Source: Rhodoferax sp. (lineage in GTDB: Bacteria; Pseudomonadota; Gammaproteobacteria; Burkholderiales; Burkholderiaceae_C). From it: a stretch of 64,000 bases of DNA. Each line of letters opens with the position of its first letter. Position 1 is the first letter of the stretch. This document shows, piece by piece, positions 45,052-53,260 of this stretch. Under the pieces are notes generated by a model that did no database searches, was not told where the DNA came from, and was given only the letters and a program-made list of their open reading frames with translations. The stretch spans positions 1 through 64,000 of the forward strand of contig NZ_JAAFIX010000012.1 of NCBI RefSeq assembly GCF_013297935.1, given 5' to 3'. The translations under genes and the position numbers were made by a program.

Positions 45052-45906
45052 ATGAAAAAAATTCTGGTTACAGGCGGCACGGGTGCCGTCGGCAAATACA
45101 TTGTGGACGATCTGGTGCAGCACGGGTACACCGTAGGGGTGCTGGACTTGGCGGCCCCCGTCCGCAGCGATGTGACCCACCACGCCGTAGACGTGTTGCA
45201 GCTCGATGCGGTGCTACAGGCCATGGCCGGTTATGACGCGGTGGTGCATGTGGCGGGCATTCCGCACCCGCTGAGCGACCCGGCCAAGCGGGTGTTTGAT
45301 GTGAATGTGAACGGCACCTTCAACGTGCTCGAAGCCGCCGCCCGGCATGGCATTGGCAAAGTGGTGTTTACCTCCAGCGAGTCGACCATGGGCTTTGCCT
45401 TTGCGGCGCACCGGCTGGCGCCCTTGTACATCCCGGTGGACGAGGCACACCCCGCCCGCCCGCAAGACCCCTATGGCCTGAGCAAAGTGGTGAGTGAGCA
45501 AGTCTGCAAGACCTATTCGGACCGGTACGGCATGCGAACCGTGTGTTTGCGTATGCCCTGGGTCTGGCTGCCCGACGATGCGCAGCGCCCCTTCTACCGC
45601 TCGCTCGTGGCGGAGTACCCCAATTGGTACAAAAACATCTGGACCTTTGTAGACGCCCGCGATGTTGCCACCGCGCACCGCTTGGCCTTGGAAGTCGATC
45701 TGGAAGACTCACACGAAGCCTTTTTCATCACCGGCCCGCACAACTGGACGAGCCGTGACGGCCGTGCGCTGATGGCCGAGTTCTGGCCGGAAGTCACCGA
45801 GTTTGCCGCTGGCTTTGGCGGTACCGATCCCTTGATTTCCCACGCCAAAGCTGCACGACTCCTGGGCTATGCGCCGCGCTTTGGCGTGAGCGAGGTGCTG
45901 GGCTAG
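45052..45906 (+). CDS. NAD(P)-dependent epimerase/dehydratase (extended SDR)
   Basis: A 284-residue extended short-chain dehydrogenase. Cofactor motif ILVTGGTGAVGKYIV at the N-terminus, VVHVAGIPHP, the SSES segment and catalytic YxxxK form YGLSKVV (~residues 139-145). It acts on a nucleotide sugar or small keto/hydroxy substrate that cannot be named. The ATG at 45052 was chosen, since longer frames overlap the divergent gene. It overlaps the convergent PAP2-like gene by 4 bp. Confidence 0.85.
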   Translation: MKKILVTGGTGAVGKYIVDDLVQHGYTVGVLDLAAPVRSDVTHHAVDVLQLDAVLQAMAGYDAVVHVAGIPHPLSDPAKRVFDVNVNGTFNVLEAAARHGIGKVVFTSSESTMGFAFAAHRLAPLYIPVDEAHPARPQDPYGLSKVVSEQVCKTYSDRYGMRTVCLRMPWVWLPDDAQRPFYRSLVAEYPNWYKNIWTFVDARDVATAHRLALEVDLEDSHEAFFITGPHNWTSRDGRALMAEFWPEVTEFAAGFGGTDPLISHAKAARLLGYAPRFGVSEVLG

Positions 45907-46559
45907 CGGGTCGCTCCAGGCACCGGCGCTGCTTGGTGCAGCTGGTGCCGCCGAAACGGCTGAACCTTGCCGGAGAGCCACAGCGCAATCCGGACCTCCA
46001 GGGCGTGCGTTGGCAGATAGGTCGCGGTGCTGGTGTTCAAGGCCAGCACGAGCAAGCAAGGCGCCCATCGCGAAGCCGGATGCCGCAAGGGTGTTTTCTC
46101 CAAGCGCCGCACTACCGGCAGACTGACTGCCAGCCCGAGCAGCCAAGCGGCGACCACCTCACTCACACTGTGCGCGCCCACCACCACCCGCGAGACTCCC
46201 ACCAAGAGCGCAAGCACCGCACCTAGCGGGGCACCGACATCGTGCCCCCAGCGGCCGGGCAAGCCCCGTAGCAGCAGGGGCAGAATGGCTGCGGCCAGCA
46301 GGCCGTGGCCGCTCACACCGGTGAAGTCGATGGCGGCGATGCCGATGCCCCAGCCGTAAAACAAGCACTTGCTCGTGACCGTGAGCGCCACCGCGCCCGC
46401 CATGGCCAGCACATAGTGCCGCACGGCGGCATGGGCACCACTGCGCCACAGCCCGAATGCGACCAACACAAATGCGGGAAGAAGCAGGCTCGACGAGCCG
46501 AAGTGGGTCACCGTCCACCACAGCGGCGCAATCGGCGGGTTGCTCGCGGTCTCGCTCAT
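45903..46559 (-). CDS. PAP2-like membrane protein with altered motifs
   Basis: A 218-residue protein with about five or six helices. Motif 2 is GVSGHG and motif 3 SRVVVGAHSVSE, with Glu in place of the catalytic Asp. Motif 1 (KX6RP) is incomplete: K is in KCLFYGWG but RP is absent. Activity is therefore uncertain. The ATG at 46559 overlaps the srkA-like stop by 4 bp, so the two are coupled. A longer frame from 46646 runs into the kinase gene. Confidence 0.78.
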   Translation of the reverse strand: MSETASNPPIAPLWWTVTHFGSSSLLLPAFVLVAFGLWRSGAHAAVRHYVLAMAGAVALTVTSKCLFYGWGIGIAAIDFTGVSGHGLLAAAILPLLLRGLPGRWGHDVGAPLGAVLALLVGVSRVVVGAHSVSEVVAAWLLGLAVSLPVVRRLEKTPLRHPASRWAPCLLVLALNTSTATYLPTHALEVRIALWLSGKVQPFRRHQLHQAAPVPGATR

Positions 46560-47608
46560 ACGATCAGGGGGGCGTCGTTCATGGCCTCGATCTGGTCTTC
46601 CAGCATCTGGATCTGGCCTTTCCAGTAGTCGCTCGTGCCGAACCACGGGAAGTTGACCGGGAAAATCGGATCGCTCCAGCGCCGGGCCAGCCAGGCGCTG
46701 TAGTGAATCAGGCGCAAGGTGCGCAGGGGCTCAATCAGGGCGAGCTCCATGCGGTCGAACTCGCGGAATTGCTCGTAGCCGTCCACCAGCATGCCCAGCT
46801 GCCGGGTTTGCTGCTGGCGGTCACCGCTGAGCAGCATCCAGAGGTCTTGCACCGCGGGGCCGGTGCGGGCGTCGTCCAGGTCCACAAAGTGCGGGCCGGG
46901 GCCTGCACTGGCCGCCACATCGGTGGGCGTCCAGAGAATGTTGCCGGGGTGGCAGTCCCCGTGCAGACGGAGGTGGCGTATGCCGCTCGAATTGGTCTTG
47001 TTTTGGCCTCTAGCCCGCTCCATGTCTGCGCGACCAGCTATCAAATCGATAGCTTCCTGGCAGCGCTTGCTCCACAGGGTTTGCACATCCAGCGGCACCA
47101 TGTCGTGGGACAGCAGCCACTCCATGGGCTCGGCGGCGAAGGTTTGCACATCCAGCGCCGGGCGGTGCACAAAGGGGGCCCGCGCCCCGACGGTGTGGAT
47201 GCGCGCCAGAAAGCGGCCAATCCATTCCAGCACCTCGCCGTCGTCCAGCTCCGGTGGCCGCCCGCCGCGGCGCGGGCTCACGCTGAAGCTAAAGCCCTCG
47301 AATTCGTGGAGGCTGTGCCCCTGGAACACCAGGGGGCCGACGGCGGGTATGTCGTCCGCCATCAGCTCGGCGGCAAAGTCGTGCTCTTCCTGAATTTGGG
47401 CCTTGCTCCAGCGCTCGGGCCGGTAGAACTTGGCCACCACCGGCGCGCCGTCTTCGAGCTGCACCTGGTAGACGCGGTTTTCGTACGACGACAGCGCGGT
47501 AAGCCGGCCATCGCCGCGCAGGCCCACGCTGTCCAGCGCGTCGAGCACCACGTCCGGCGTCAGGGTTTCAAAGGGGTGGGCAGCGCCGTGCGCAGTGGGG
47601 TGGGTCAT
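46556..47608 (-). CDS. srkA: SrkA/RdoA-like serine/threonine protein kinase, with an in-frame palindromic element
   Basis: A 350-residue kinase of the YihE/SrkA (APH-like) family, which in E. coli protects against stress-induced death. It begins with FETLTPDVVLDALDSVGLRG, followed by VAKFYRPERW, the catalytic loop HGDCHPGNILW and the metal motif FVDLDDA. Residues ~186-204 (A-I-D-L-I-A-G-R-A... to N-K) come from a palindromic element and sit ~8 residues before the catalytic HGD. The gene is part of a minus-strand row with a metallophosphatase and a Ser/Thr kinase-Usp fusion upstream. Confidence 0.9.
   Translation of the reverse strand: MTHPTAHGAAHPFETLTPDVVLDALDSVGLRGDGRLTALSSYENRVYQVQLEDGAPVVAKFYRPERWSKAQIQEEHDFAAELMADDIPAVGPLVFQGHSLHEFEGFSFSVSPRRGGRPPELDDGEVLEWIGRFLARIHTVGARAPFVHRPALDVQTFAAEPMEWLLSHDMVPLDVQTLWSKRCQEAIDLIAGRADMERARGQNKTNSSGIRHLRLHGDCHPGNILWTPTDVAASAGPGPHFVDLDDARTGPAVQDLWMLLSGDRQQQTRQLGMLVDGYEQFREFDRMELALIEPLRTLRLIHYSAWLARRWSDPIFPVNFPWFGTSDYWKGQIQMLEDQIEAMNDAPLIV
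46998..47053 (-). repeat. Dispersed palindromic element inside the srkA-like gene
   Basis: In gene sense it begins GCTATCGATTTGATAGC, then TGGTCGCGCAGACATG, GAGCGGGCTAGAGGCC and AAAAC. The first base is the first of a codon, as in leuS. The translated stretch A-I-D-x-I-A-x-R-A resembles the leuS stretch A-M-D-x-V-A-x-R-A. Confidence 0.85.
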
Positions 47609-47662
47609 GCGGGCATTGTCCCCCGCATTGGCACGGTGTTGCAGGTGCCGGGTGCAGTCCGT

Positions 47663-49180
47663 TCAGCCTAAGGGGCCGAGGTCGTCGCCGTAGCCGGAGA
47701 GTCGCCCGGACTCGGCGTCGGAGTCCGAGTAGCCTCCGGCGCTCGCAGCGGGGCTGTCGTCGCCCAGGTGTTCGAAGGGCAGCGCTTGCTTGACCAGAAT
47801 GATGGTGCACGGTGCGTCCATCGCTACCTTGATCGGCACGGTGGCCACAAAGCGCTGTGTTTTGAGGCCATGGGTGGCGGCCCCCATGACGATCACGCTC
47901 ACGTTGTTGCCCCGTGCGTAGTCCAGCAGGGCTTGCGCGACATCGCCGCTCTCCAGCACATGACAGGACATCTGGTGCCCTGGGTGGTCGAGCGGTTGCG
48001 CCCATTGGCGCATAGCGGTCAGGTAGCGGCGGTGAACGCTGGTTTCGCTGCGGTCTTCGTCAGAGGCACTGGTCTGGCTGCCGGAGATCACGGTCACGCA
48101 GGCCAGGCGCGCCCCCGGTCGGGTGCCCAAGGAGCGCGCAACGGCCTGCCGCAGGCTGTAGAGGGTGGCGTCGCTGGCATCTTTGTACGGCACGGCCACC
48201 ATGACGATGGGCACTTCTTCGAGTTGCTGCGAGGGCAAGGGGCTGGGCTGGTAGTGCATGCCCGCGGCCTTGATCCAGCGTTTGAAGTGGGTGCGGAAAG
48301 GGGTGCTCTCAATATGGGTGCCGCGATGGGTCACGTGTACTTGGGTCGGGTGGGCCAGGTCAAACGCCAGGTGCGCCGCAGAGGGGTAACGCTTGGCTGC
48401 TTCGGGCTCCAGGCATCGCAAGACCACTTCCTGCAGCCAGGCGGGCACGTCGGAGCGGCGCTTGCGCGGGGGGACCGGGTCCATCCACAAGCGCTGGCGC
48501 AGTCCGGCGTTGGTCTGGGGCTCCCCGAAGGGCAGCTCTTCGGTGCACAGCTGGTAGAGCATGACCCCGATGGCAAACACATCGCTGCGGGGGTCACCGC
48601 GAACGCCCACCACCTGCTCGGGTGCGATCCAGGCCGGTGAGCCCACGGCCTTGCGCAGCTGCTCGGCCAGCAGGTCCGGAAAATGGGCGTGGCAGGAGAG
48701 GCCGAAGTCCAGGAGCACGGCGCTGCCGTCATCGCGCAGGAGCACGTTCGCGGGCTTGAGGTCCAGGTGCACGGTGTTTTGCTGGTGCAAGGCATGCGCG
48801 GCCCGCGCGACTGCAGCACCCAGGCGGGTGATGTCGGCAATGTCGAGGGGTTGCGGCGCGTCCAGCCAGTGTTGCAGCGTGCGCCCCTGCACATATTCCA
48901 TGACCAGGTAGGGCACATGAAGCAGGTCGCCCGCCGCCACAAAGCGCGGTGTGTGCGGGCCGCTCAGGGCCTGCATGATCTGGCATTCCACCTCGAAACT
49001 GACAATGTTCTCGGCCCCGTCCCCGGAGGTCATGCGGGGTACCTTCATGGCCATCTCGAAACCCGGGCCGGGCCGCCCGTCGGCGTACATCACGCGGTAA
49101 ATGTGGGCCATGCCACCGGAGTGAATGCAGGCTTCGACCAGAAAGCCGTCGAGCACCTCTCCGGGTTCGAGCAGTTTCAT
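47663..49180 (-). CDS. Ser/Thr protein kinase fused to a universal stress protein domain
   Basis: A 505-residue protein. Residues ~1-285 are a Hanks-type kinase: Gly-rich loop (IHSGGMAHIYRV), AMKVP lysine, HLDLKPANVLL catalytic loop (HRD is HLD), LLDFGLS and IAPEQ. Residues ~335-480 are a UspA-like domain (VPIVMVAVPYKDASDATLYS; NVSVIVMGAATHGLK; CTIILVKQ), with the usual GS of the ATP loop replaced by AT. There is no membrane helix, so it should act in the cytoplasm. The start overlaps the metallophosphatase stop by 4 bp, which suggests a kinase-phosphatase pair. Confidence 0.92.
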   Translation of the reverse strand: MKLLEPGEVLDGFLVEACIHSGGMAHIYRVMYADGRPGPGFEMAMKVPRMTSGDGAENIVSFEVECQIMQALSGPHTPRFVAAGDLLHVPYLVMEYVQGRTLQHWLDAPQPLDIADITRLGAAVARAAHALHQQNTVHLDLKPANVLLRDDGSAVLLDFGLSCHAHFPDLLAEQLRKAVGSPAWIAPEQVVGVRGDPRSDVFAIGVMLYQLCTEELPFGEPQTNAGLRQRLWMDPVPPRKRRSDVPAWLQEVVLRCLEPEAAKRYPSAAHLAFDLAHPTQVHVTHRGTHIESTPFRTHFKRWIKAAGMHYQPSPLPSQQLEEVPIVMVAVPYKDASDATLYSLRQAVARSLGTRPGARLACVTVISGSQTSASDEDRSETSVHRRYLTAMRQWAQPLDHPGHQMSCHVLESGDVAQALLDYARGNNVSVIVMGAATHGLKTQRFVATVPIKVAMDAPCTIILVKQALPFEHLGDDSPAASAGGYSDSDAESGRLSGYGDDLGPLG

Positions 49181-49926
49181 CGGCCTTCCTCCAGGCGCTG
49201 TGCAAAGAACTCCGGCAAGCCGGCTTTGCGGATTGCGGTAGCTGCTGCAAAGTGGTCGTAAGGCACCCGGTGGAAGGTGAGCTGTTGGCGTTCGGTGTCG
49301 AGCAAAGCGTACATGGCCTGCGGCTTGCCGTCCCGGGGCTGCCCCACGGAGCCGATGGTGCTGAGCCACTGCCGGTGCCGCGGCACCGGTACCGGCACCC
49401 CGGGCTGGGGGGTGAATTTCATGAGTCCGTCGGTCCCGCGGTAGTACAGGCTTTGCAGGTGCACATGGCCGCCGAACACGTAGCGCACCTCCGGTAGGGC
49501 GCTGGCGGCATTCAGGCTCTGGGTGGCACTGCGCTGGTCGTAGACGTAGCGCCAGAGTTCGGGCGCATCGACACTGGCATGGACCAGCAACACACTGTCC
49601 TGATGGTAGGTCAGGGGCAGGGCATCGAGCCAGTCGCGCTGGCTCTCGCTCAGCTGCCGGTGGGTCCACTCGGCGGTGCTGTCGCCGATAGTTTTGGGCA
49701 CGGGGGGCGGGCTGACCGCCATTTCGTCATGGTTGCCTTTGAGCACAACAGCGCCCTCCTCGGTGAGCAGCATGATGCGGTCCAGCACCTCCGAGGGTTG
49801 GGCGCCGTAGCCCACCATGTCGCCCAGAAATGCAAAGCGCTGCGCCTGCTGGGCGCGCGCATGCGCAAGGCAGGCGTCCAGCGCCTGCAGGTTGCCGTGA
49901 ATGTCGGACAACAATGCCAGTCTCAT
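49177..49926 (-). CDS. Calcineurin-like metallophosphoesterase
   Basis: A 249-residue phosphatase. Metal motifs DIHGNLQAL, GDMVGYG, GNHDE and GGHVH are complete, in the order of the PPP/YfcE group. The ATG at 49926 (MRLALLSDIHGN) was chosen because the family starts there; the long frame to 50466 is antisense to the K+ channel. The overlap with the kinase-Usp gene suggests it reverses that kinase's phosphorylation (inference). A diadenosine-tetraphosphatase or cyclic nucleotide role is the alternative. Confidence 0.9.
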   Translation of the reverse strand: MRLALLSDIHGNLQALDACLAHARAQQAQRFAFLGDMVGYGAQPSEVLDRIMLLTEEGAVVLKGNHDEMAVSPPPVPKTIGDSTAEWTHRQLSESQRDWLDALPLTYHQDSVLLVHASVDAPELWRYVYDQRSATQSLNAASALPEVRYVFGGHVHLQSLYYRGTDGLMKFTPQPGVPVPVPRHRQWLSTIGSVGQPRDGKPQAMYALLDTERQQLTFHRVPYDHFAAATAIRKAGLPEFFAQRLEEGR

Positions 49927-50061
49927 CAAGTCTCCGTCGCTATTCTTTGTGTTCCGGCGCATCATGCCTTGGTCGGCTGACGGCAAGTTTGCAAGGCGTC
50001 GCCCCAGCGTCAATTGATGCAGGTCAAAGCCGGGCCTGTATCGCCACCGTAAAGTGAAATC

Positions 50062-50559
50062 ATGCGCAAAGTCAAACTGCACAAACTCGTGATCGGTCGC
50101 CGGGGGCTGTTGTATTCGCTGGGCCTGTGCATGCTGATTCTTGGCATGGGGGGCCTGGGCTTCTGGGCCTTGGAGCCGCAGGCAGAGACCCTGTCCGACG
50201 GGCTGTGGCTCGCCTTCACTACCGCGGCTACGGTGGGCTATGGGGATATCGTGCCCAGCACCCATGCATCGCGCACGTTTTCGGTGGTGGTGGTCCTCAT
50301 GGGGCTGGCGGTGTTGTCGCTGGTAACCGCCTCGGTGGCGGCCATGTTGGTCGAGGTGGAGGAGCGCGAAGTGGAGGGGGAGTTGATGCGCGAGATCCAC
50401 GCGCTGCGGCTGGAGGTGCGACATCTGCGCGGCGAGGTACGCGCGCAGCCAGCGGCGACCGGACAAGAAAAAGCCGACACCCCGCGAGGGGCGCCGGCTG
50501 GACCACTGAGCGCGTCCGGCAACGTGGTGCCGGATGATCAGGGGATCAGACCACGGTAA
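50062..50559 (+). CDS. Two-helix potassium channel
   Basis: A 165-residue channel subunit. Helix 1 is ~14-36, the pore loop holds the K+ filter TVGYGD ([15 protein letters not shown]), and helix 2 is ~72-96. A charged, coiled-coil-like C-terminal tail follows ([21 protein letters not shown]). No RCK/TrkA-N domain is fused, so gating is unknown. Divergent from the phosphatase gene across 135 bp; its 3' end overlaps convergent ohr by 14 bp. Confidence 0.88.
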   Translation: MRKVKLHKLVIGRRGLLYSLGLCMLILGMGGLGFWALEPQAETLSDGLWLAFTTAATVGYGDIVPSTHASRTFSVVVVLMGLAVLSLVTASVAAMLVEVEEREVEGELMREIHALRLEVRHLRGEVRAQPAATGQEKADTPRGAPAGPLSASGNVVPDDQGIRPR

Positions 50560-50974
50560 TGGTCACGTCGATGTTGCCGCGGGTCGCGTTGGAGTAGGGG
50601 CAAACTTCGTGGGCCTTGGCCACCAGAGATTCTGCGGCGGCTTTGTCCATGCCGGGGATACTGACTTGCAAAGCCACTTCAATACCGAAGCCTTGGGGAA
50701 TCTGGCCGATACCGACCGATGCGTTGATGCTGGTGTCAGCAGGCAACGCGATTTTCTGGGCGCCCGCCACAAACTTCATGGCGCCGATAAAGCACGCGCT
50801 GTAGCCGGAGGCAAACAGCTGCTCAGGGTTCACGCCAGCGCCGGGGCCGCCCATTTCTTTGGGTACTGCTAGCTTCAGGTCCAACAGCCCGTCGGAGGTG
50901 CGGGTTGTGCCGTCACGGCCGCCGGTAGAGGTGGCGTGGGCGGTGTAAATGACTTTCTCGATCTTGTTGCTCAT
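50546..50974 (-). CDS. ohr: Organic hydroperoxide resistance protein Ohr
   Basis: A 142-residue thiol peroxidase that reduces organic hydroperoxides through lipoylated partners. Redox cysteines are C61 ([12 protein letters not shown]) and C125 ([14 protein letters not shown]). N-terminal [13 protein letters not shown] is the Ohr form and not OsmC. It lies downstream of its MarR-type repressor ohrR on the same strand, 60 bp away. By family knowledge it is induced when OhrR is oxidised. Confidence 0.95.
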   Translation of the reverse strand: MSNKIEKVIYTAHATSTGGRDGTTRTSDGLLDLKLAVPKEMGGPGAGVNPEQLFASGYSACFIGAMKFVAGAQKIALPADTSINASVGIGQIPQGFGIEVALQVSIPGMDKAAAESLVAKAHEVCPYSNATRGNIDVTITVV

Positions 50975-51034
50975 GGCGCTTCTTTCATAAAGTGCTGCGG
51001 TGTGCTGCAGCGGGGTGGGTAATGGGGTTGTGGG

Positions 51035-51493
51035 TTACGCGGTCGTCAGGCGCTCGCGCAGGGCCTGCACCTGTTGTGTCAGGCCTATGAGCTCGTCCAG
51101 CGGGCAGTCGGCGGCGGCCAGCACACAGGCGGGGATGCGTGTGGCTTGCACTTTCAGGGTGCGGCCTTTGGGGCTCAGAAAAACTTCGACGCGGCGCTCA
51201 TCGGCAGTGCTGCGTTGGCGGCTGAGCAAGCCGGCTTGCTCCATGCGCTTGAGCAGGGGGGTGAGGGTGCCGGAGTCGAGGTAGAGGCGCTCGCCCAGGG
51301 CGGAGACGCTCATGCCGTCCTGCTCCCACAGCACCATCATCACCAGGTATTGCGGGTAGGTGAGTTGCAGCTCTTCCAGCATAGGCTTGTACAGCTTGGT
51401 CATGGCCAGCGAGGTGGAGTAGAGCGCAAAGCACAGCTGGTTATCCAGCCGGAGGGCGGCGTCGTTAGCAGAAAGGGTGCGGGACGTTGGCAT
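51035..51493 (-). CDS. ohrR: MarR-family organic peroxide sensor OhrR
   Basis: A 152-residue repressor. The peroxide-sensing cysteine is C21 (LDNQLCFALYSTSLAM). The winged HTH holds LTYPQYLVMMVLWEQDGMSV, LYLDSGTLTPLLKRMEQAGL and RSTADERRVEVFL. The ATG at 51493 (MPTSRTLS) was chosen; longer frames run through the operator region. Two CAATTTAATT palindromes lie just upstream, between it and the divergent GMC oxidoreductase. Confidence 0.94.
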   Translation of the reverse strand: MPTSRTLSANDAALRLDNQLCFALYSTSLAMTKLYKPMLEELQLTYPQYLVMMVLWEQDGMSVSALGERLYLDSGTLTPLLKRMEQAGLLSRQRSTADERRVEVFLSPKGRTLKVQATRIPACVLAAADCPLDELIGLTQQVQALRERLTTA

Positions 51494-51511
51494 GGGTTGA
51501 ATTATAGCCAG

Positions 51512-51537
51512 CAATTTAATTGTGTGCAATTTAATTT
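51512..51537. promoter_or_regulatory. OhrR operator pair
   Basis: CAATTTAATTG at 51512-51522 is a palindrome of CAATT-N-AATTG. A second, one-mismatch copy CAATTTAATTT is at 51527-51537. They form a direct repeat of GCAATTTAATT with a 15-bp period, 19 bp before the ohrR start. OhrR boxes in other bacteria are AT-rich palindromes of this kind. The site also lies ~100 bp ahead of the divergent GMC gene. Confidence 0.75.
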
Positions 51538-51637
51538 GAAGAAATGGGGTTTTGCCGGCAGCAAGGGTAAATATCAGCTTGGCATGGCCGGGGCTCATGG
51601 GGTAACGTTTACGTCACCCTGAATGAGGAGACTGCAC

Positions 51638-53239
51638 GTGTTCGACTACATCATCATTGGCGCAGGCTCGGCGGGCTGTGTGTTGGCGGCTCGCTTAAGC
51701 GAGAACCCTGAGGTGACCGTGGCCCTGCTGGAGGCGGGCCCCGCGGACACCAGTGTGTTGGTCCACTGCCCTGCCGGCTTGGCCGTACTGGCCAAAAATG
51801 GAGCTGCCAACTGGCAGTTTGAGACCACTCCGCAGCCGGGGCTGAACGGCCGCCGCGGCTACCAGCCGCGTGGCAAGGTGCTGGGCGGGTCGAGCTCGGT
51901 GAATGCCATGATCTACATCCGCGGGCAGCGCGAGGACTACGATGGCTGGGCCGCAGAGGGCAACCCCGGGTGGGCTTACGACGATGTGTTGCCCTACTTC
52001 ATCAAGGCCGAAGACAACGCCCGTGGGGCAGACGCTTTTCATGGAGCGGGTGGCCCGCTGCATGTTCAAGACCTGACCACTCCCAACCCCTTGGGGCCTG
52101 TCTTTGTGCAGGCCGGGCAAGAGGCAGGTTACACACACAACCCTGACTTCAATGGCGCCAGCCAGGAGGGTGTGGGGGTGTTTCAGGTCACGCACAAACA
52201 TGGCGAACGCTTTAGTGCCGCCAAGGCCTACCTTACGCCCCACCTGCAGCGCCCCAATTTGCAGGTGTTTACCGGGGCGCACACCACGCGCATTCTGCTG
52301 GAGCACAAGCGCGCCGTGGGGGTGCAGTTTCTGCAAGACGGGGTGATGAAAGAGCTGCGCTGCAGCCGAGAGGTGCTGCTGTCTGCGGGGGCCTTGCAGT
52401 CACCACAAATTCTCATGCTCTCGGGCATTGGCCCGCACCAACACTTGGTCGAAAACGGTATTGCTACCCTGCACGACCTGCCCGGGGTGGGGCAGCACTT
52501 GCACGACCACGTGGACGTGGTGCAGGTGATGAATGCACCCGATTTGAAAGAGAGCTTCGGCATCTCGCTCCAAGGGCTGGCTGCCGGCATCAAGGGAGTG
52601 TTGGAGTGGCGCAAGCAGCGCACCGGTGTGTTGACCACCAACTTTGGCGAAGCCGGTGGATTTGTGAAGAGCCAAGCTGGTGAGCTGACGCCGGATCTGC
52701 AGTTTCACTTTGTGATTGCCAAGCTGGTGAACCACGGGCGCAGCACAGTGCTGGGCCATGGTTATTCGTGCCACGTGTGCCTGTTGCGACCGGAGAGCCG
52801 CGGCAGCGTCCAGCTGGCCAGCAAAGACCCGTTTGCTGCGCCCCTGATCGACCCCAACTTTCTGGCCGACCGCGCAGACGTAGAGCGCCTGGTGCGGGGC
52901 TTCAAGCGCATGCGCGCTCTGCTGCAACAGCCCGCGCTAGCGCGACTGGGGGGGCGCGAAACACCCAAGTCCGCCCACGCTACGAGCGACATGGCCATTG
53001 AACAGTTCATCCGCGACAACGCCGACACCATTTACCACCCGGTGGGCAGCTGTCGCATGGGCAACGGCCCGCTGGATGTGGTGGACCACGCGCTGCGCGT
53101 GCGCGGTATCCAAGGCCTGCGCGTAGTGGATGCGTCCATCATGCCCCGCATCGTCAGCGGAAACACCAATGCACCCACCATCATGATTGCGGAGAAGGCG
53201 GCCGACATGATCAAGGCCGCGCAGCATAAAAGCATTTAA
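51638..53239 (+). CDS. GMC-family flavin oxidoreductase (choline/alcohol dehydrogenase-like)
   Basis: A 533-residue FAD enzyme. FAD motif YIIIGAGSAGCVLAARLSE, the GMC signatures GKVLGGSSSVNAMIYIRGQ and SAGALQSPQILMLSGIG, and the C-terminal catalytic region YHPVGSCRMG and NTNAPTIMIAEKAAD are present. GTG 51638 (MFDYIIIGAG) has GAGGAG 7 nt upstream; an ATG at 51623 would place that site inside the gene. It may oxidise a primary alcohol; betaine genes are absent. Divergent from ohrR, so it may respond to peroxide. Confidence 0.9.
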   Translation: MFDYIIIGAGSAGCVLAARLSENPEVTVALLEAGPADTSVLVHCPAGLAVLAKNGAANWQFETTPQPGLNGRRGYQPRGKVLGGSSSVNAMIYIRGQREDYDGWAAEGNPGWAYDDVLPYFIKAEDNARGADAFHGAGGPLHVQDLTTPNPLGPVFVQAGQEAGYTHNPDFNGASQEGVGVFQVTHKHGERFSAAKAYLTPHLQRPNLQVFTGAHTTRILLEHKRAVGVQFLQDGVMKELRCSREVLLSAGALQSPQILMLSGIGPHQHLVENGIATLHDLPGVGQHLHDHVDVVQVMNAPDLKESFGISLQGLAAGIKGVLEWRKQRTGVLTTNFGEAGGFVKSQAGELTPDLQFHFVIAKLVNHGRSTVLGHGYSCHVCLLRPESRGSVQLASKDPFAAPLIDPNFLADRADVERLVRGFKRMRALLQQPALARLGGRETPKSAHATSDMAIEQFIRDNADTIYHPVGSCRMGNGPLDVVDHALRVRGIQGLRVVDASIMPRIVSGNTNAPTIMIAEKAADMIKAAQHKSI

Positions 53240-53260
53240 CGGGTGCTGACGACTACCGGA

